Translations under genes and position numbers: made by a program
Notes under the pieces: model-generated
Databases searched by the model: none
What the model saw: only the letters and a program-made list of their open reading frames with translations
What the model was told of the DNA's origin: nothing
DNA from: DALYJJ01 sp033763935
GTDB taxonomy: Bacteria; Acidobacteriota; Terriglobia; Bryobacterales; Bryobacteraceae
Direction: 5' to 3'
NCBI GenBank assembly: GCA_033763935.1
Contig: JANRJO010000077.1
Location: forward strand, 1-64,000
Length of the DNA: 64,000 nt
Shown: piece after piece, positions 33,676 through 42,114 of the stretch
How the letters are laid out: the number at the start of each line of letters is the position of its first letter
How positions within the stretch are numbered: position 1 is the first letter of the stretch

Positions 33676-33972
33676 TTAGCTCGGGAAAGTAGAGGTCTAG
33701 TGTTTTCAGTCAGACACGGGCCATGCGGCTCTTTCGGAGTCCAAATGGAGTCCACTTGAAGCCCAAGTCCCTTGTTTTCGTGGGCATGATGGACGCCGGA
33801 TCGCGCCCATGATTAGGCAAGCCGTTCAGCGACATGGAAGGGTGGGCAGCATGTTCTGTCGAGAAGATTTTCGATGCCTCTACATGAGCGATGATCCTGC
33901 CCATCATGCCCAAGTCCTCCCGCGGCGGCCTTGTGGGCCTCAACACGAAAACCTGATAATGTTTGAGGAGTA

Positions 33973-34695
33973 ATGGCCGCGAAACTGACCTCGGCATTCA
34001 ATCGAGCAGATGATCCGCGTGTCCAGCCAGCGTACACCGTGGCGGAGGCGGCACACTACGTGCGCATGCCCGAAGTCACGCTTCGGAGTTGGGTGTCAGG
34101 TCGACTCTATCCAGTGTCGGGCCAGCAGCGCAGATCCTCGCCGGTGATCCATCTGGACGACCCGAAGGGACAGTACCTCTCCTTCATCAACCTCGTTGAA
34201 GCGCACGTCTTGGCAGCGATCCGGCGCCGGCACGGGGTCAAGCTTCCCAAGGTGCGGCGAGCACTGGAGTACGTCCGGCGCGAATTCCATGTGGAGCGCC
34301 CGCTCATCGACCAGGCGTTTCAAACCGACGGACTGGATCTTTTTGTGGAGCGGTATGGTCAGATGATCAATGCGTCGCGCGCGGGTCAGCAGGCGATGAA
34401 AGAGATCATCAGCGTCTACCTCCAAAGGATCGAACGCGACACCCGCGGACTGCCCATCAAGCTGTATCCCTTTACGAGGGAAACCGAGTCCGACGCCGCG
34501 CCGAAATCCGATCCACGCCTGGTCGTCATGAGCCCAACGGTATCCTTCGGCCGGCCTGTCATTGTCGGCACTGGGATTCCCGTCTCCGCAATCTACGAGC
34601 GGTACAAGGCCGGCGACTCGGTCGCTGATCTTGCTCGGGATTTCCGATTGGAGACAAGTGCCGTCGAAGAAGCGATCCGCTGCGAAGCCGCCTGA
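33973..34695 (+). CDS. MerR-like/DUF433-domain antitoxin (VapB45-like)
   Basis: 240 residues. Residues about 20-60 look like a MerR-type helix-turn-helix (YTVAEAAHYVRMPEVTLRSWV). The C-terminus carries the DUF433 pattern: VSFGRPVIVGTGIPVSAIYERYKAGDSVADLARDF, with G-x-P-V-I-x-G-T-x-I-P-V and a helix. DUF433 proteins are antitoxins, and the larger HTH-DUF433 form pairs with PIN-like VapC45 toxins. A possible promoter (TTGTGG, 18 nt, GATAAT) ends 20 bp before the ATG, and GAGGAG lies just ahead of it. The toxin gene overlaps its last 38 nt. Confidence 0.82.
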   Translation: MAAKLTSAFNRADDPRVQPAYTVAEAAHYVRMPEVTLRSWVSGRLYPVSGQQRRSSPVIHLDDPKGQYLSFINLVEAHVLAAIRRRHGVKLPKVRRALEYVRREFHVERPLIDQAFQTDGLDLFVERYGQMINASRAGQQAMKEIISVYLQRIERDTRGLPIKLYPFTRETESDAAPKSDPRLVVMSPTVSFGRPVIVGTGIPVSAIYERYKAGDSVADLARDFRLETSAVEEAIRCEAA

Positions 34696-35071
34696 CGGTA
34701 CTGTCTTCTTCATCGACAGATCCTTGGGCGTGGAACCACTCCGTGGTGTCCTTGCTGCAGAGGGATTGGCTGTTGAGATCCACGACGACCACTTCAGGCG
34801 CGATGAAGAAGATAGCGTCTGGCTGACAAAGGTTGGGCAGCACGGGTGGGTCGTTTTCACCAAGGACCAGCGCCTCCGGTACAGGCCCTTGGAAATCGCG
34901 GCGCTCAGGTCCAGCGGGGCGCGCGTCTTCATCCTCGTGGCTGGAAACCTACGGGGCGCGGAGATCGCGTCCGTCTTCGTCATAGCCCTTCCAGCCATCT
35001 ACCGAATCCTCGAATGGCACGAAGGGCCGTTCCTTGCGCGGATCGCCAAAACCGGGAAGGTAACGCTCTGA
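34658..35071 (+). CDS. PIN-like domain toxin (VapC45-like)
   Basis: 137 residues from a GTG preceded by GGAGA. The fold shows FFIDRSLGVEPLRGVLAAEG (strand with the first acidic residue), EIHDDHFRRDEEDSVWLTKVG (acidic cluster), and WVVFTKDQRLRYRPLE with the T-x-D of PIN-like nucleases. ARVFILVAGNLRGAEIASV follows. These features match PIN-like domains of the Mut7-C/DUF5615 type paired with DUF433 antitoxins. The probable action is RNA cleavage. It overlaps the antitoxin gene by 38 nt and is the only other gene in the tRNA-flanked insert. Confidence 0.8.
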   Translation: MPSKKRSAAKPPDGTVFFIDRSLGVEPLRGVLAAEGLAVEIHDDHFRRDEEDSVWLTKVGQHGWVVFTKDQRLRYRPLEIAALRSSGARVFILVAGNLRGAEIASVFVIALPAIYRILEWHEGPFLARIAKTGKVTL

Positions 35072-35158
35072 TCTTAGACCGAATTCGTCGTTTTCCGGAA
35101 AGCCACGTGATTATTAATGTCTGTCAGATTCCTGCGGAGAGCCGATACTTCTTTGCGG

Positions 35159-35209
35159 GAGTGGTGGGCCTGACAGAACTCGAATCTGTGACCTCTACCG
35201 TGTCAAGGT
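35159..35209 (-). repeat. Attachment-site repeat within tRNA-Val
   Basis: The intact-gene copy of the 51-bp direct repeat whose partner lies at 33625-33675. It covers the tRNA from the 5' side of the anticodon stem to the CCA plus 3 bp. The interval between the two copies holds only the toxin-antitoxin pair and no integrase. Confidence 0.85.
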
Positions 35210-35238
35210 AGCGCTCTAACCAACTGAGCTACAGGCCC
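35162..35238 (-). tRNA. tRNA-Val (anticodon GAC)
   Basis: The minus strand folds as a complete tRNA: acceptor GGGCCTG with CAGGCCC, D-arm GCTCAGTTGGTTAGAGC, anticodon stem CTACC/GGTAG with loop TTGACAC (anticodon GAC at 35202-35204), T-arm ACAGATTCGAGTTCTGT, discriminator A and an encoded CCA at 35162-35164. It is the attachment target of the neighbouring insert. Confidence 0.96.
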
Positions 35239-35288
35239 GCTGCGGGGGGGGGCGAACATTCATAGGGTAGCACAGCGGGCCTGAACTG

Positions 35289-36083
35289 CTATCGCTTTCG
35301 GAGGCGGAAGAGACCGGCGGCGGCGAGGGCGGCGCCGACCAGGACGAGGGAGCCGGGTTCGGGGACGGCCTGGGGTTCGCTGTAGAGGAAGTCGTCCATG
35401 AAGACGACGTCGATCTCGATGTTCTCGCCGGGGCCGGGGGCGGTGTTGCCACTGGTGATGCGGACGCTGCCGATGCGTTCACCGGCGTCGAAGATGACGC
35501 CGAGGAACGAAAGGCCGGCCTCACCGGAGACGGGAGCGAAGCTTCCGCCGAGGGAGTTGCCGGCGAGGTCGAAGAACTCGATGCTAGTGGTGTTCTCGAT
35601 GCTGACTCCGGAGAAGACGGCGCCGAAGCCGGTGACGTAGGCCGGGATCAGGGTACCGGGAACGTTAAAGGTGGTGTCCGTGACGTTGCTGCCGATGGCG
35701 CTGAAGAGACGGAGGGGACTGAAGACGGAGAAGTCGGCGTAGGCGGCGTTGCCGAACAAGGTGGCGAGGCCGCTGGGAGGCGCCTGAACGAAACCCGTCC
35801 CGGGGGTGGTGAAGGTAGCGCCGCGGATGTTCCGGAAGCCGGTGAACGGTGTGCCGGCGGTTGCGGTGGCGCTGCTGCCGCCGCCATCCCAGTTGATTTC
35901 GCGACGGCCATCGATCAAGGGGCCGGCGGCGTTTCCGTTGTTGGGGTCGCCGAGGGCGGCACGGAAGGAATCGACGACGCCGCCGACGTCGGTTGAGGTA
36001 CTGAACACGATGGCGGCCGCCGCAGCGGGGCCAGGTAAGGCCGCAAGAAGTACGGCCATCAGGATAACTGCTTTTTTGGACAC
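35289..36083 (-). CDS. PEP-CTERM sorting-domain protein
   Basis: 264 residues: signal peptide (AVILMAVLLAALPGPAAAA), a strand-rich exported body of about 215 residues (FTGFRNIRGATFTTPGTGF, SIEFFDLAGNSLGG, RIGSVRITSGNTAPGPGE), then the sorting signal AVPEPGSLVLVGAALAAAGL and the basic end FRLRKR. The VPEP motif, hydrophobic helix and arginine tail are recognised by an exosortase, not present in this window. The body resembles many acidobacterial and cyanobacterial PEP-CTERM surface proteins of unknown role. Confidence 0.93.
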   Translation of the reverse strand: MSKKAVILMAVLLAALPGPAAAAAIVFSTSTDVGGVVDSFRAALGDPNNGNAAGPLIDGRREINWDGGGSSATATAGTPFTGFRNIRGATFTTPGTGFVQAPPSGLATLFGNAAYADFSVFSPLRLFSAIGSNVTDTTFNVPGTLIPAYVTGFGAVFSGVSIENTTSIEFFDLAGNSLGGSFAPVSGEAGLSFLGVIFDAGERIGSVRITSGNTAPGPGENIEIDVVFMDDFLYSEPQAVPEPGSLVLVGAALAAAGLFRLRKR

Positions 36084-36201
36084 AGATCGCTCCTCCAGTT
36101 GCTGATTTGTAACGGTTGCTTTACGGAAGGGCGCGCGACAACACGCAGATCGCCGGCGCTTGCCAGCAGAGTAGTTAACCCTGTAAATGATGAATCGAGT
36201 A

Positions 36202-36226
36202 CAGGCCGCTCGTCAACAGCGGCCTG
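36202..36226. terminator. Perfect inverted repeat between patatin and PEP-CTERM genes
   Basis: A 9-bp perfect stem (CAGGCCGCT / AGCGGCCTG) with a 7-nt loop, followed on the plus strand by a second small palindrome CCGTTAAACGG. It lies 24 bp downstream of the patatin stop. The lack of a clear U-tract makes intrinsic termination less certain. Confidence 0.4.
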
Positions 36227-36249
36227 CCGTTAAACGGTAAGTAACCTTA

Positions 36250-37233
36250 CTACGGCGCGGCGGCGGCGAGGCCCTTGAGGCGCGCTGCGATGTCATTCAG
36301 TTCGTCACCGCAGTTGCGAACCAGCTGCTCGCCCAGCAATTTGAGGGACCGGAGGTTTTCCGGAGCGGTGTTGTCCATATCCTCGTTTTGCGGCTGCAGA
36401 TCGATTTGAAAACGGTAGTAGCGCTTAACGCCGGCTTCGGTCGGGAACAACTCGCGCATCTGGTGATCGACGGTCGCGCTGACGCCGTCGAACATGATGT
36501 CGAGGATGGGGCGGGCCCATTTGACGAGTCCCCAGCGCTGGGCGTCCTCTACGGGGAGGCGCTTGATGAGGGACCCGGTGCCGACGCTGACGATCAGGTA
36601 GTCGGTGGCATCGGGGAACATGCGGCGCGCGTCGACGTAGGCGCACATGGCGGGGTTATTGGCAAAGACGCCGCCGTCGATGAGGCCGTAGTAGTCGTCG
36701 CCGGCGGGTGTCTCCAGCTTGAGGGGCTCGAAGTACGTGGGGGCGGCGGAGGTGGCGCGAGCGACGCGCTTCATGGGGAAGTTGTAGGCGGCATCGGCCT
36801 TCGCCCTGATGCTGCGGAAGAAGAAGGGCATACGCCGTTCGATCTCATAGGAGGTCACGAGGACGTTGGTGAGGGCTTCGCTCAACATGGCGCCGCCGAA
36901 GTAACTGTCGAGTACGCCCTCGATGCCGGAGGACGGGTACTTCTCCTCGAACAGGTCGCTGAGCTTGTGGAAGAACAGATCGGGAAAGATCTTGGAGCCC
37001 TCTTTGAAGTAGAGGTCGATGATCTGTTCGGCGGTGTACTCCGGTTTGCCGGCGGCGCCGGGCTTGGCGAGGGCGAGCGCGAGGATGCCGCCGGTGGAGG
37101 TACCGGCGATGAGGTCGAACGACTCGGCGATCGGTTTTCCGGACCGTTTTTCGAGAGCGGCGAGGAGAGTGGCGGGGATGATGCCGCGAATGCCGCCGCC
37201 GTCGATAGACAGGATGCGCACTGTCTTTGCCAT
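36250..37233 (-). CDS. Patatin-like phospholipase
   Basis: 327 residues. ILSIDGGGIRGIIPATLL is the glycine-rich oxyanion region, FDLIAGTSTGGILALAL has the nucleophile serine in GTSTG, and YYGLIDGGVFANNPAM carries the catalytic Asp in the DGG motif. It should hydrolyse acyl lipids. CBASS CapV effectors share this fold, but no cyclic-nucleotide synthase is adjacent, so a defence role is not supported. It lies downstream of dinB on the same strand. Confidence 0.92.
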   Translation of the reverse strand: MAKTVRILSIDGGGIRGIIPATLLAALEKRSGKPIAESFDLIAGTSTGGILALALAKPGAAGKPEYTAEQIIDLYFKEGSKIFPDLFFHKLSDLFEEKYPSSGIEGVLDSYFGGAMLSEALTNVLVTSYEIERRMPFFFRSIRAKADAAYNFPMKRVARATSAAPTYFEPLKLETPAGDDYYGLIDGGVFANNPAMCAYVDARRMFPDATDYLIVSVGTGSLIKRLPVEDAQRWGLVKWARPILDIMFDGVSATVDHQMRELFPTEAGVKRYYRFQIDLQPQNEDMDNTAPENLRSLKLLGEQLVRNCGDELNDIAARLKGLAAAAP

Positions 37234-37263
37234 GGGGTCACATTCCTCCGGGTGGCTATTATG

Positions 37264-38514
37264 TCACGAAGCGGGCTTTTTAGGGTCTTTTCCCGGCAAT
37301 CCGGCGGGGTTCTCGTGAACGCGTTCGCGGAAGCCGCCCTGCAGGCCGGCGGCGAGGGAGACGCTGCGCTCTCCGAAGCGGTCGCGCAGTTTGTCGACGG
37401 CTTCGAGGGCGTGGCGCCAGCGTTCCGAGCGGGGGCCGTCGAGCAGGTGCAGTTGGCCTTGGGTGCGCTCGAGGTTACCGGCATGGACGCCGAGCAGGCG
37501 GACGGTGGCGCCGGGCTTCCAGTTGGCATGGAACAGGGCGCGTGATTCGGAGATGAGGTCGGCGTCGAGCTGGGTGGGGTGATCGAGCGAGTGGGCGCGG
37601 GTGATGGTGGTGAAGTCCGAGTAGCGAAGCTTGATCTGTACGGTGCGGGCATGAAGATGGTGATCGCGGAGGCGGCGGGCCACCATTTCGGAGAGGCGGG
37701 CGAGGGTGGCTTCGAGGACGGAGAGGTCGGCGGTGTCCTCATTGAAGGTATGTTCGTGGCTGATGGACTTCGGGTCGCCGGCTTCGCCGATGGGCGTATC
37801 GAACCAGCCGCCGGCATCGAAGCCGCGCGACTTACCGGAGAGGGCGAGTCCCCATTTGCCGAAGCGCTGTTCGAGGAAGGGGGTGTCGAGGCGGGCGAGG
37901 TCGCCGACCTTGCGGATGCCGAGTTCGTTGAGGTTTTTCTCGGTCACCTTGCCGACACCGGGGATTCTGCGGACGTCGAGGGGGGCGAGGAAGGCGGCTT
38001 CACAACCGGGCAGGATCCAGAGCACGCCGTTCGGTTTGGCCTGGTCTGAGGCGACTTTGGCGACCATGCGGGACGCGGAGATGCCGATGGAGCAATTGAG
38101 GCGGGTCTCGCGCTTCATGGTTTCGTGGAGGCGGTGAGCGGCGGAGAGGGGTGGGCCGTGGAGGCGCTCGGTGCCGGTGAGGTCGAGGTAGGCCTCATCG
38201 ATGGAAGCCATGTCGACGATGGGGGAGAAGCGGTTGAGGACGTCGAAGACGCGGTGCGAGTAGTCGCGGTAGCGGTCGGGGTGGCCGTCGACGAAGATCG
38301 CCTGGGGACAGAGCTTGGCGGCGGTGCGCAGCGGCATGGCGGAGTGGACGCCGAACTTGCGGGCTTCGTAGGAGGCGGCGGAGACGACGCCGCGCTGGTC
38401 GCGCTGGCCTCCGACGACGACGGCTTTGCCCTTCAGCGAGGGGTCGAAGAGTTCTTCGACGGAGACAAAAAACGCGTCCATGTCCACGTGAAAGAGGGTA
38501 CGGACGGCGCTCAT
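37264..38514 (-). CDS. dinB: DNA polymerase IV (Y-family)
   Basis: 416 residues. FHVDMDAFFVSVEELFDPSLKGKAVVVGG has the first metal Asp and the steric-gate region. VDMASIDEAYLDLTGTE has the catalytic D-E pair. RIPGVGKVTEKNLNELGIRKVGDLA is the thumb helix-hairpin-helix, and the little-finger domain follows with FGKWGLALSGKSRG and HEHTFNEDT. It performs error-prone lesion bypass. The C-terminus lacks an obvious beta-clamp motif of the QLxLF type, although RTQGQLHLLDG is close. The ATG overlaps the prmC stop by 4 nt. Confidence 0.95.
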   Translation of the reverse strand: MSAVRTLFHVDMDAFFVSVEELFDPSLKGKAVVVGGQRDQRGVVSAASYEARKFGVHSAMPLRTAAKLCPQAIFVDGHPDRYRDYSHRVFDVLNRFSPIVDMASIDEAYLDLTGTERLHGPPLSAAHRLHETMKRETRLNCSIGISASRMVAKVASDQAKPNGVLWILPGCEAAFLAPLDVRRIPGVGKVTEKNLNELGIRKVGDLARLDTPFLEQRFGKWGLALSGKSRGFDAGGWFDTPIGEAGDPKSISHEHTFNEDTADLSVLEATLARLSEMVARRLRDHHLHARTVQIKLRYSDFTTITRAHSLDHPTQLDADLISESRALFHANWKPGATVRLLGVHAGNLERTQGQLHLLDGPRSERWRHALEAVDKLRDRFGERSVSLAAGLQGGFRERVHENPAGLPGKDPKKPAS

Positions 38515-39341
38515 GGAGACAGCGTAGCGCTTACGACGCGCGGGAGTCCGGCGAGGTCGGCCGTAATTTCGAGGTTGCGCCAGCGCGCATCGAAGAGGGC
38601 CTGGACGGCATCGGAGAGGCGGTAGCCGATCTCCATTACGAGCAGGCCGCCGGGGGACAGTACGCGGGGAGCGTCGGCAATGAGGCGGGTGTAGATTTCG
38701 AGGCCGGTGGGGCCGGGGTAGAGGGCGACGGGGGGTTCAAAATCGCGGACTTCGGGCTGGACGGTGTCGCGTTCGAGTTCGGGGATGTAGGGGGGATTGG
38801 CGGCGATGACGTCGACGGTGGAGGGGCCAAAGGCGGCGGTGACGTCGCCGCGGGCGAAGTGGACGGAGGCGCCGAGGCGGCGGGCGTTGTCGCGGGCGAC
38901 GGCGAGCGCGGCAGCGGAGATGTCGGAAGCGAAGACGGCGGCGCGGGTTTCGAGGGCGAGGGTGATGGCAATGGCGCCCGAGCCGCAGCCGATGTCGGCG
39001 AGGCGTCGGGCGGCGGGGGCACGGGCGAGCACCTGCTCGATAACGTGTTCGGTTTCCGGGCGCGGGATGAGGACGTCGGGGGTGACGCGGAAGGTGCGGC
39101 CGTAGAACTCCTGCTTGCGGGTGATGTACTGCGTCGGCTTGCCCTTCAGCCGTTCATGCAGGTAGCGGCCGAAGTGGAGCCACGGATAGTGACCGAGGTC
39201 TTCTTCGGGATGAGTGTAGAGGTAGGAGCGTTCCTTGCCGAGCGCGTGGGACAGCAGGACTTCAGCGGTTAGCCGGGGCGCGGGAATCCCCGCCTTCTGC
39301 AGGAGGGATGATCCCTGACGGAGTGCGGTTTCGACTGTCAT
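38511..39341 (-). CDS. prmC: Peptide chain release factor N5-glutamine methyltransferase
   Basis: 276 residues. The N-terminal helical release-factor-binding domain (LRQGSSLLQKAGIPAPRLTAEVLLSHALG, in function a bundle) is followed by a SAM-binding domain with LADIGCGSGAIAITLAL and the catalytic NPPY motif in VIAANPPYIPELE. It methylates the GGQ glutamine of RF1/RF2. Its start lies 80 nt inside the prfA 3' end, so the enzyme is translationally coupled to its substrate. Confidence 0.95.
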   Translation of the reverse strand: MTVETALRQGSSLLQKAGIPAPRLTAEVLLSHALGKERSYLYTHPEEDLGHYPWLHFGRYLHERLKGKPTQYITRKQEFYGRTFRVTPDVLIPRPETEHVIEQVLARAPAARRLADIGCGSGAIAITLALETRAAVFASDISAAALAVARDNARRLGASVHFARGDVTAAFGPSTVDVIAANPPYIPELERDTVQPEVRDFEPPVALYPGPTGLEIYTRLIADAPRVLSPGGLLVMEIGYRLSDAVQALFDARWRNLEITADLAGLPRVVSATLSP

Positions 39342-40428
39342 TGGCGGGCGCTCCGCTGTCGATCTGCTGTTTGAGCTTCTCGGTCTGGTAATGAGTGGTC
39401 AGGGCATCGACCAGGGCGTTGAGGTTTCCCTCCATGATCTGGTCGAGCTGGTGAATGGTGAGACCGATGCGGTGGTCGGTGACGCGGTTCTCTTTGTAGT
39501 TGTAGGTGCGGATCTTCTCGCTGCGGTCGCCGGTGCCGACCATGCTGCGGCGCTCGGCGCCGAGGGCGGCGCGCTGCTTCTCGAGTTCCATTTCGTAAAG
39601 GCGGGAACGCAGGACGCGGAGCGCTTTGGCGCGGTTCTTGATCTGCGATTTTTCGTCCTGGCAGGAGACGACGAGTCCGGTGGGGATGTGGGTCATGCGG
39701 ACGGCGGAGTAGGTGGTGTTGACGGACTGGCCACCGGGGCCGGAGGAGCAGAAGGTATCGATGCGGAGGTCGGCGGGATTGATTTCGACTTCGACTTCGT
39801 CGGCTTCCGGCAGCACGGCGACGGTGACGGTGGAGGTATGAATGCGGCCCTGCTGCTCAGTGACGGGCACGCGCTGGACGCGGTGAACGCCGCTCTCGTA
39901 CTTGAGCTTGGAGAAGACCTTGTTACCGGAGATGAGGGCGAGGACTTCTTTGAAGCCGCCGGCTTCCGATTCGCTGGTGGAGGTAATTTCGACGCGCCAG
40001 TGCTGCCCTTCGGCGTAGCGCCCGTACATGCGGAACATATCCGCGGCGAAGAGGCTGGCTTCGTCGCCGCCGGCGCCGGCGCGGATTTCGAGCACGACGT
40101 CTTTCTCGTCGTTGGGGTCCTTGGGGAGCAGGAGGATGCGGAGTTCGTCTTCGATGGCGGCGAGCTGGGGCTCGAGCTGCTCGACCTCTTCCTCGGCCAT
40201 GGCGCGCAGGTCGGGGTCGGATTCCTCGAGCATGGCGCGGCTCTGCTCGAGGTTGCCGTTGACGCGCTTCCACTCGCGGTACTTGTCGACGATCTCCTGG
40301 AGCTCGGACTGGGTCTTGGTGATTTTGCGGTACTGAGTGGGATCGTTGATGACCTCGGGGTCGGCCATCTGGCGGGTCAATTCCTCGAAGCGCGCCTCGA
40401 TCTCATCCAGCTTTTGAGCGTATTGCAT
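39262..40428 (-). CDS. prfA: Peptide chain release factor 1
   Basis: 388 residues, slightly longer than the usual 360 because of a C-terminal tail overlapping prmC. Residues 1-100 are the helical domain. The GGQ motif is in CSSGPGGQSVNTTYSAVRMTH. The anticodon-like tripeptide region lies in RVPVTEQQGRIHTST (PVT, where RF1 usually has PxT), confirming RF1 and not RF2. The C-terminus EKIRTYNYKENRVTDHRIG is typical. It recognises UAA and UAG. The in-frame TAG in matC would therefore be read as a stop. Confidence 0.97.
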   Translation of the reverse strand: MQYAQKLDEIEARFEELTRQMADPEVINDPTQYRKITKTQSELQEIVDKYREWKRVNGNLEQSRAMLEESDPDLRAMAEEEVEQLEPQLAAIEDELRILLLPKDPNDEKDVVLEIRAGAGGDEASLFAADMFRMYGRYAEGQHWRVEITSTSESEAGGFKEVLALISGNKVFSKLKYESGVHRVQRVPVTEQQGRIHTSTVTVAVLPEADEVEVEINPADLRIDTFCSSGPGGQSVNTTYSAVRMTHIPTGLVVSCQDEKSQIKNRAKALRVLRSRLYEMELEKQRAALGAERRSMVGTGDRSEKIRTYNYKENRVTDHRIGLTIHQLDQIMEGNLNALVDALTTHYQTEKLKQQIDSGAPANDSRNRTPSGIIPPAEGGDSRAPANR

Positions 40429-40443
40429 GGGGTTTCGGTTTCG

Positions 40444-41424
40444 TCAGGCGATGACCAGTTGGCCGCCCTGCTGCTGCTCGATGCGCATGGCGCCTTCGAG
40501 GGCGTGGATGGCGACGGCGGTCTGATCGTCGGCGGGCGGCTGGGTGGTGATGCGCTGGAGCCAGAGGCCGGGGGCGGTGAGCATGGCCATGAGGCCGCCA
40601 CGGCGTTTGGCGGCGAAGCGGATCATCTCATAACTGAGGCCGGCAACCACGGGCAGGAGCGCGATGCGGGAGATGAACTTGCCCGCGAAGGACTCAATGG
40701 GAAGCAACGCGTAGACCACCATGGAGACGACCATGACGACGAGCAGGAAGCTGGTGCCGCACCGGGGATGGAAGGTGACGAAGCGCTGTGCGTTTTCGAC
40801 GGTGACGGGCTGGCCGGATTCGAAGTTGAACACGACTTTGTGTTCCGCGCCGTGGTACTCGAAGACGCGGCGGATGTCTTTCCAACGGGAGATGCCGTAG
40901 AGGAAGGCGAGGAAGATGGCGATGCGGATGAGGCCGTCGACGAGGTTAAAGACGATCTGGCCCTTGAGCGCGGGGAAGCGTTCGCCGAGGGCGGTGGTGA
41001 GCCAGAGCGGGACGAGTTTGTAGAGGAACACGAAGAAGGCGAAGGAGAAGAGGAGATTGAGGCCCATGGCCCAACCGGAGATGTCCTGCTTCTTTTCGCT
41101 TTTGGCCGTCTCCTCCTCGAGGGCGGCGTTGGCGGAGAAGCGAAGGGCTTTGACGCCGAGCCACATGGCGTGGCCGAGGGTGCCGACACCGCGCAGGACG
41201 GGGTACTTGAAGAGGGGATACTTTTCCGACAGCTTGGGGAGCGGGCTCTCTTCGGTGACGATTTCGCCGTTGGGCTTGCGGACGGCGACGCAGTAGCTGT
41301 GGGGAGCCCGCATCATGACGCCCTCCATCACGGCCTGACCGCCGACGAGGGTCTCCTCGCCACTTTCGAGGACAGGCAGCATTTGAATGTGCGCTGACAG
41401 GCGCAGGAATCGCCGGATGGACAA
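40444..41424 (-). CDS. DUF1385 (YqhQ-like) membrane protein
   Basis: 326 residues; the DUF1385 core begins at TLVGGQAVMEGVMMRAPH. About four transmembrane helices lie in GLNLLFSFAFFVFLY, IRIAIFLAFLYGISR, SFLLVVMVVSMVVYALLP and ALLPVVAGLSYEMI. The conserved soluble motifs are YHGAEHKVVFNFE and FVTFHPRCGTSFL. Its gene usually sits just upstream of prfA and prmC, as here (15 nt gap). Molecular function unknown; the start could also be the second Met about 14 codons in. Confidence 0.92.
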   Translation of the reverse strand: MSIRRFLRLSAHIQMLPVLESGEETLVGGQAVMEGVMMRAPHSYCVAVRKPNGEIVTEESPLPKLSEKYPLFKYPVLRGVGTLGHAMWLGVKALRFSANAALEEETAKSEKKQDISGWAMGLNLLFSFAFFVFLYKLVPLWLTTALGERFPALKGQIVFNLVDGLIRIAIFLAFLYGISRWKDIRRVFEYHGAEHKVVFNFESGQPVTVENAQRFVTFHPRCGTSFLLVVMVVSMVVYALLPIESFAGKFISRIALLPVVAGLSYEMIRFAAKRRGGLMAMLTAPGLWLQRITTQPPADDQTAVAIHALEGAMRIEQQQGGQLVIA

Positions 41425-41473
41425 AGGGAATAACTCTCCGACTATCAGTATACCCTGACGTTAGGCGGAAACC

Positions 41474-42007
41474 TTACGGGCGCAGGGATGCGCAAGCGGA
41501 GCCGCGCCGGCTGAGGCGGGAACGGAGCCAGGCCCGGGCGTAAGCCCAGTCGCGCTTCACGGAGGCGACGGAACGGCCGGTACGGGCAGCAATCTGCTCG
41601 ACCGTCAGGCCTTCGAAGCATCGCAGTTCGACGACCTGCAGCAGGGTCGGGTCGCCGGCGGCGAGCTGGCGCAGTGCTTCGTTGACGACCGCGAGATCGG
41701 CGTTGGGCGAGGGGGCATGCAGGATGGATTCGCGCAACGGAACCCGTTCTGCTTCCCCGCCCCGCTTCCGCGCTTTTCGCGCCCGTGCGTGCTGGATGAG
41801 GATCTGCCTCATGGTGTTCACTGCAGCGCCGAAGAAGTGCTCGCGATTCTGCCAGACGGGCTCCTGGGAGTTGAGACGCAAGTACGCTTCGTGCACCAGG
41901 GCGGTGGGCTGTAGGGTGTGGCCGCCGCGCTCGCGTCGGAGAAATGCGCGGGCTAACCGGCGAAGGTCGGGGTAGACACAGTCGACGGAAAGGGATGACG
42001 TGAACAT
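41474..42007 (-). CDS. ECF sigma factor of the TIGR02999-like group
   Basis: 177 residues from MFTSSLSVDCVYPDL; the extended frame upstream is unrelated. Region 2 is LRRLARAFLRRERGGHTLQPTALVHEAYLRL (the TLQPTALVHEAYLRL motif is diagnostic). Then NREHFFGAAVNTMRQILIQHARARKARKR and region 4 FEGLTVEQIAARTGRSVASVKRDWAYARAWL, which binds the -35. These factors are typical of Acidobacteria and Planctomycetes and are often found with serine/threonine kinases; none is adjacent. No anti-sigma gene follows. Confidence 0.93.
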   Translation of the reverse strand: MFTSSLSVDCVYPDLRRLARAFLRRERGGHTLQPTALVHEAYLRLNSQEPVWQNREHFFGAAVNTMRQILIQHARARKARKRGGEAERVPLRESILHAPSPNADLAVVNEALRQLAAGDPTLLQVVELRCFEGLTVEQIAARTGRSVASVKRDWAYARAWLRSRLSRRGSACASLRP

Positions 42008-42114
42008 CTGCTCCTGTTTTGTAACGCGAGAAAGGCGGTCATTCCGGACGGCCGGATTTTTTTGAGCCGTTTCGCGGTCCGTCTGCACATGAGCGGGCAA
42101 GGAGCGATCACGAG

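Noticed and set aside
33676..33972. Integrase remnant inside the tRNA-flanked insert
   Set aside because: A short minus-strand frame exists but shows no tyrosine-recombinase R-H-R-Y motifs.
36250..37233. Patatin as a CBASS effector
   Set aside because: No CD-NTase, Cap2/Cap3 or other defence gene lies nearby; neighbours are dinB and a PEP-CTERM gene.
39391..41397. 668-codon plus-strand open frame
   Set aside because: Gly/Glu/Asp/Val-rich antisense shadow of prfA and the DUF1385 gene; no motifs.
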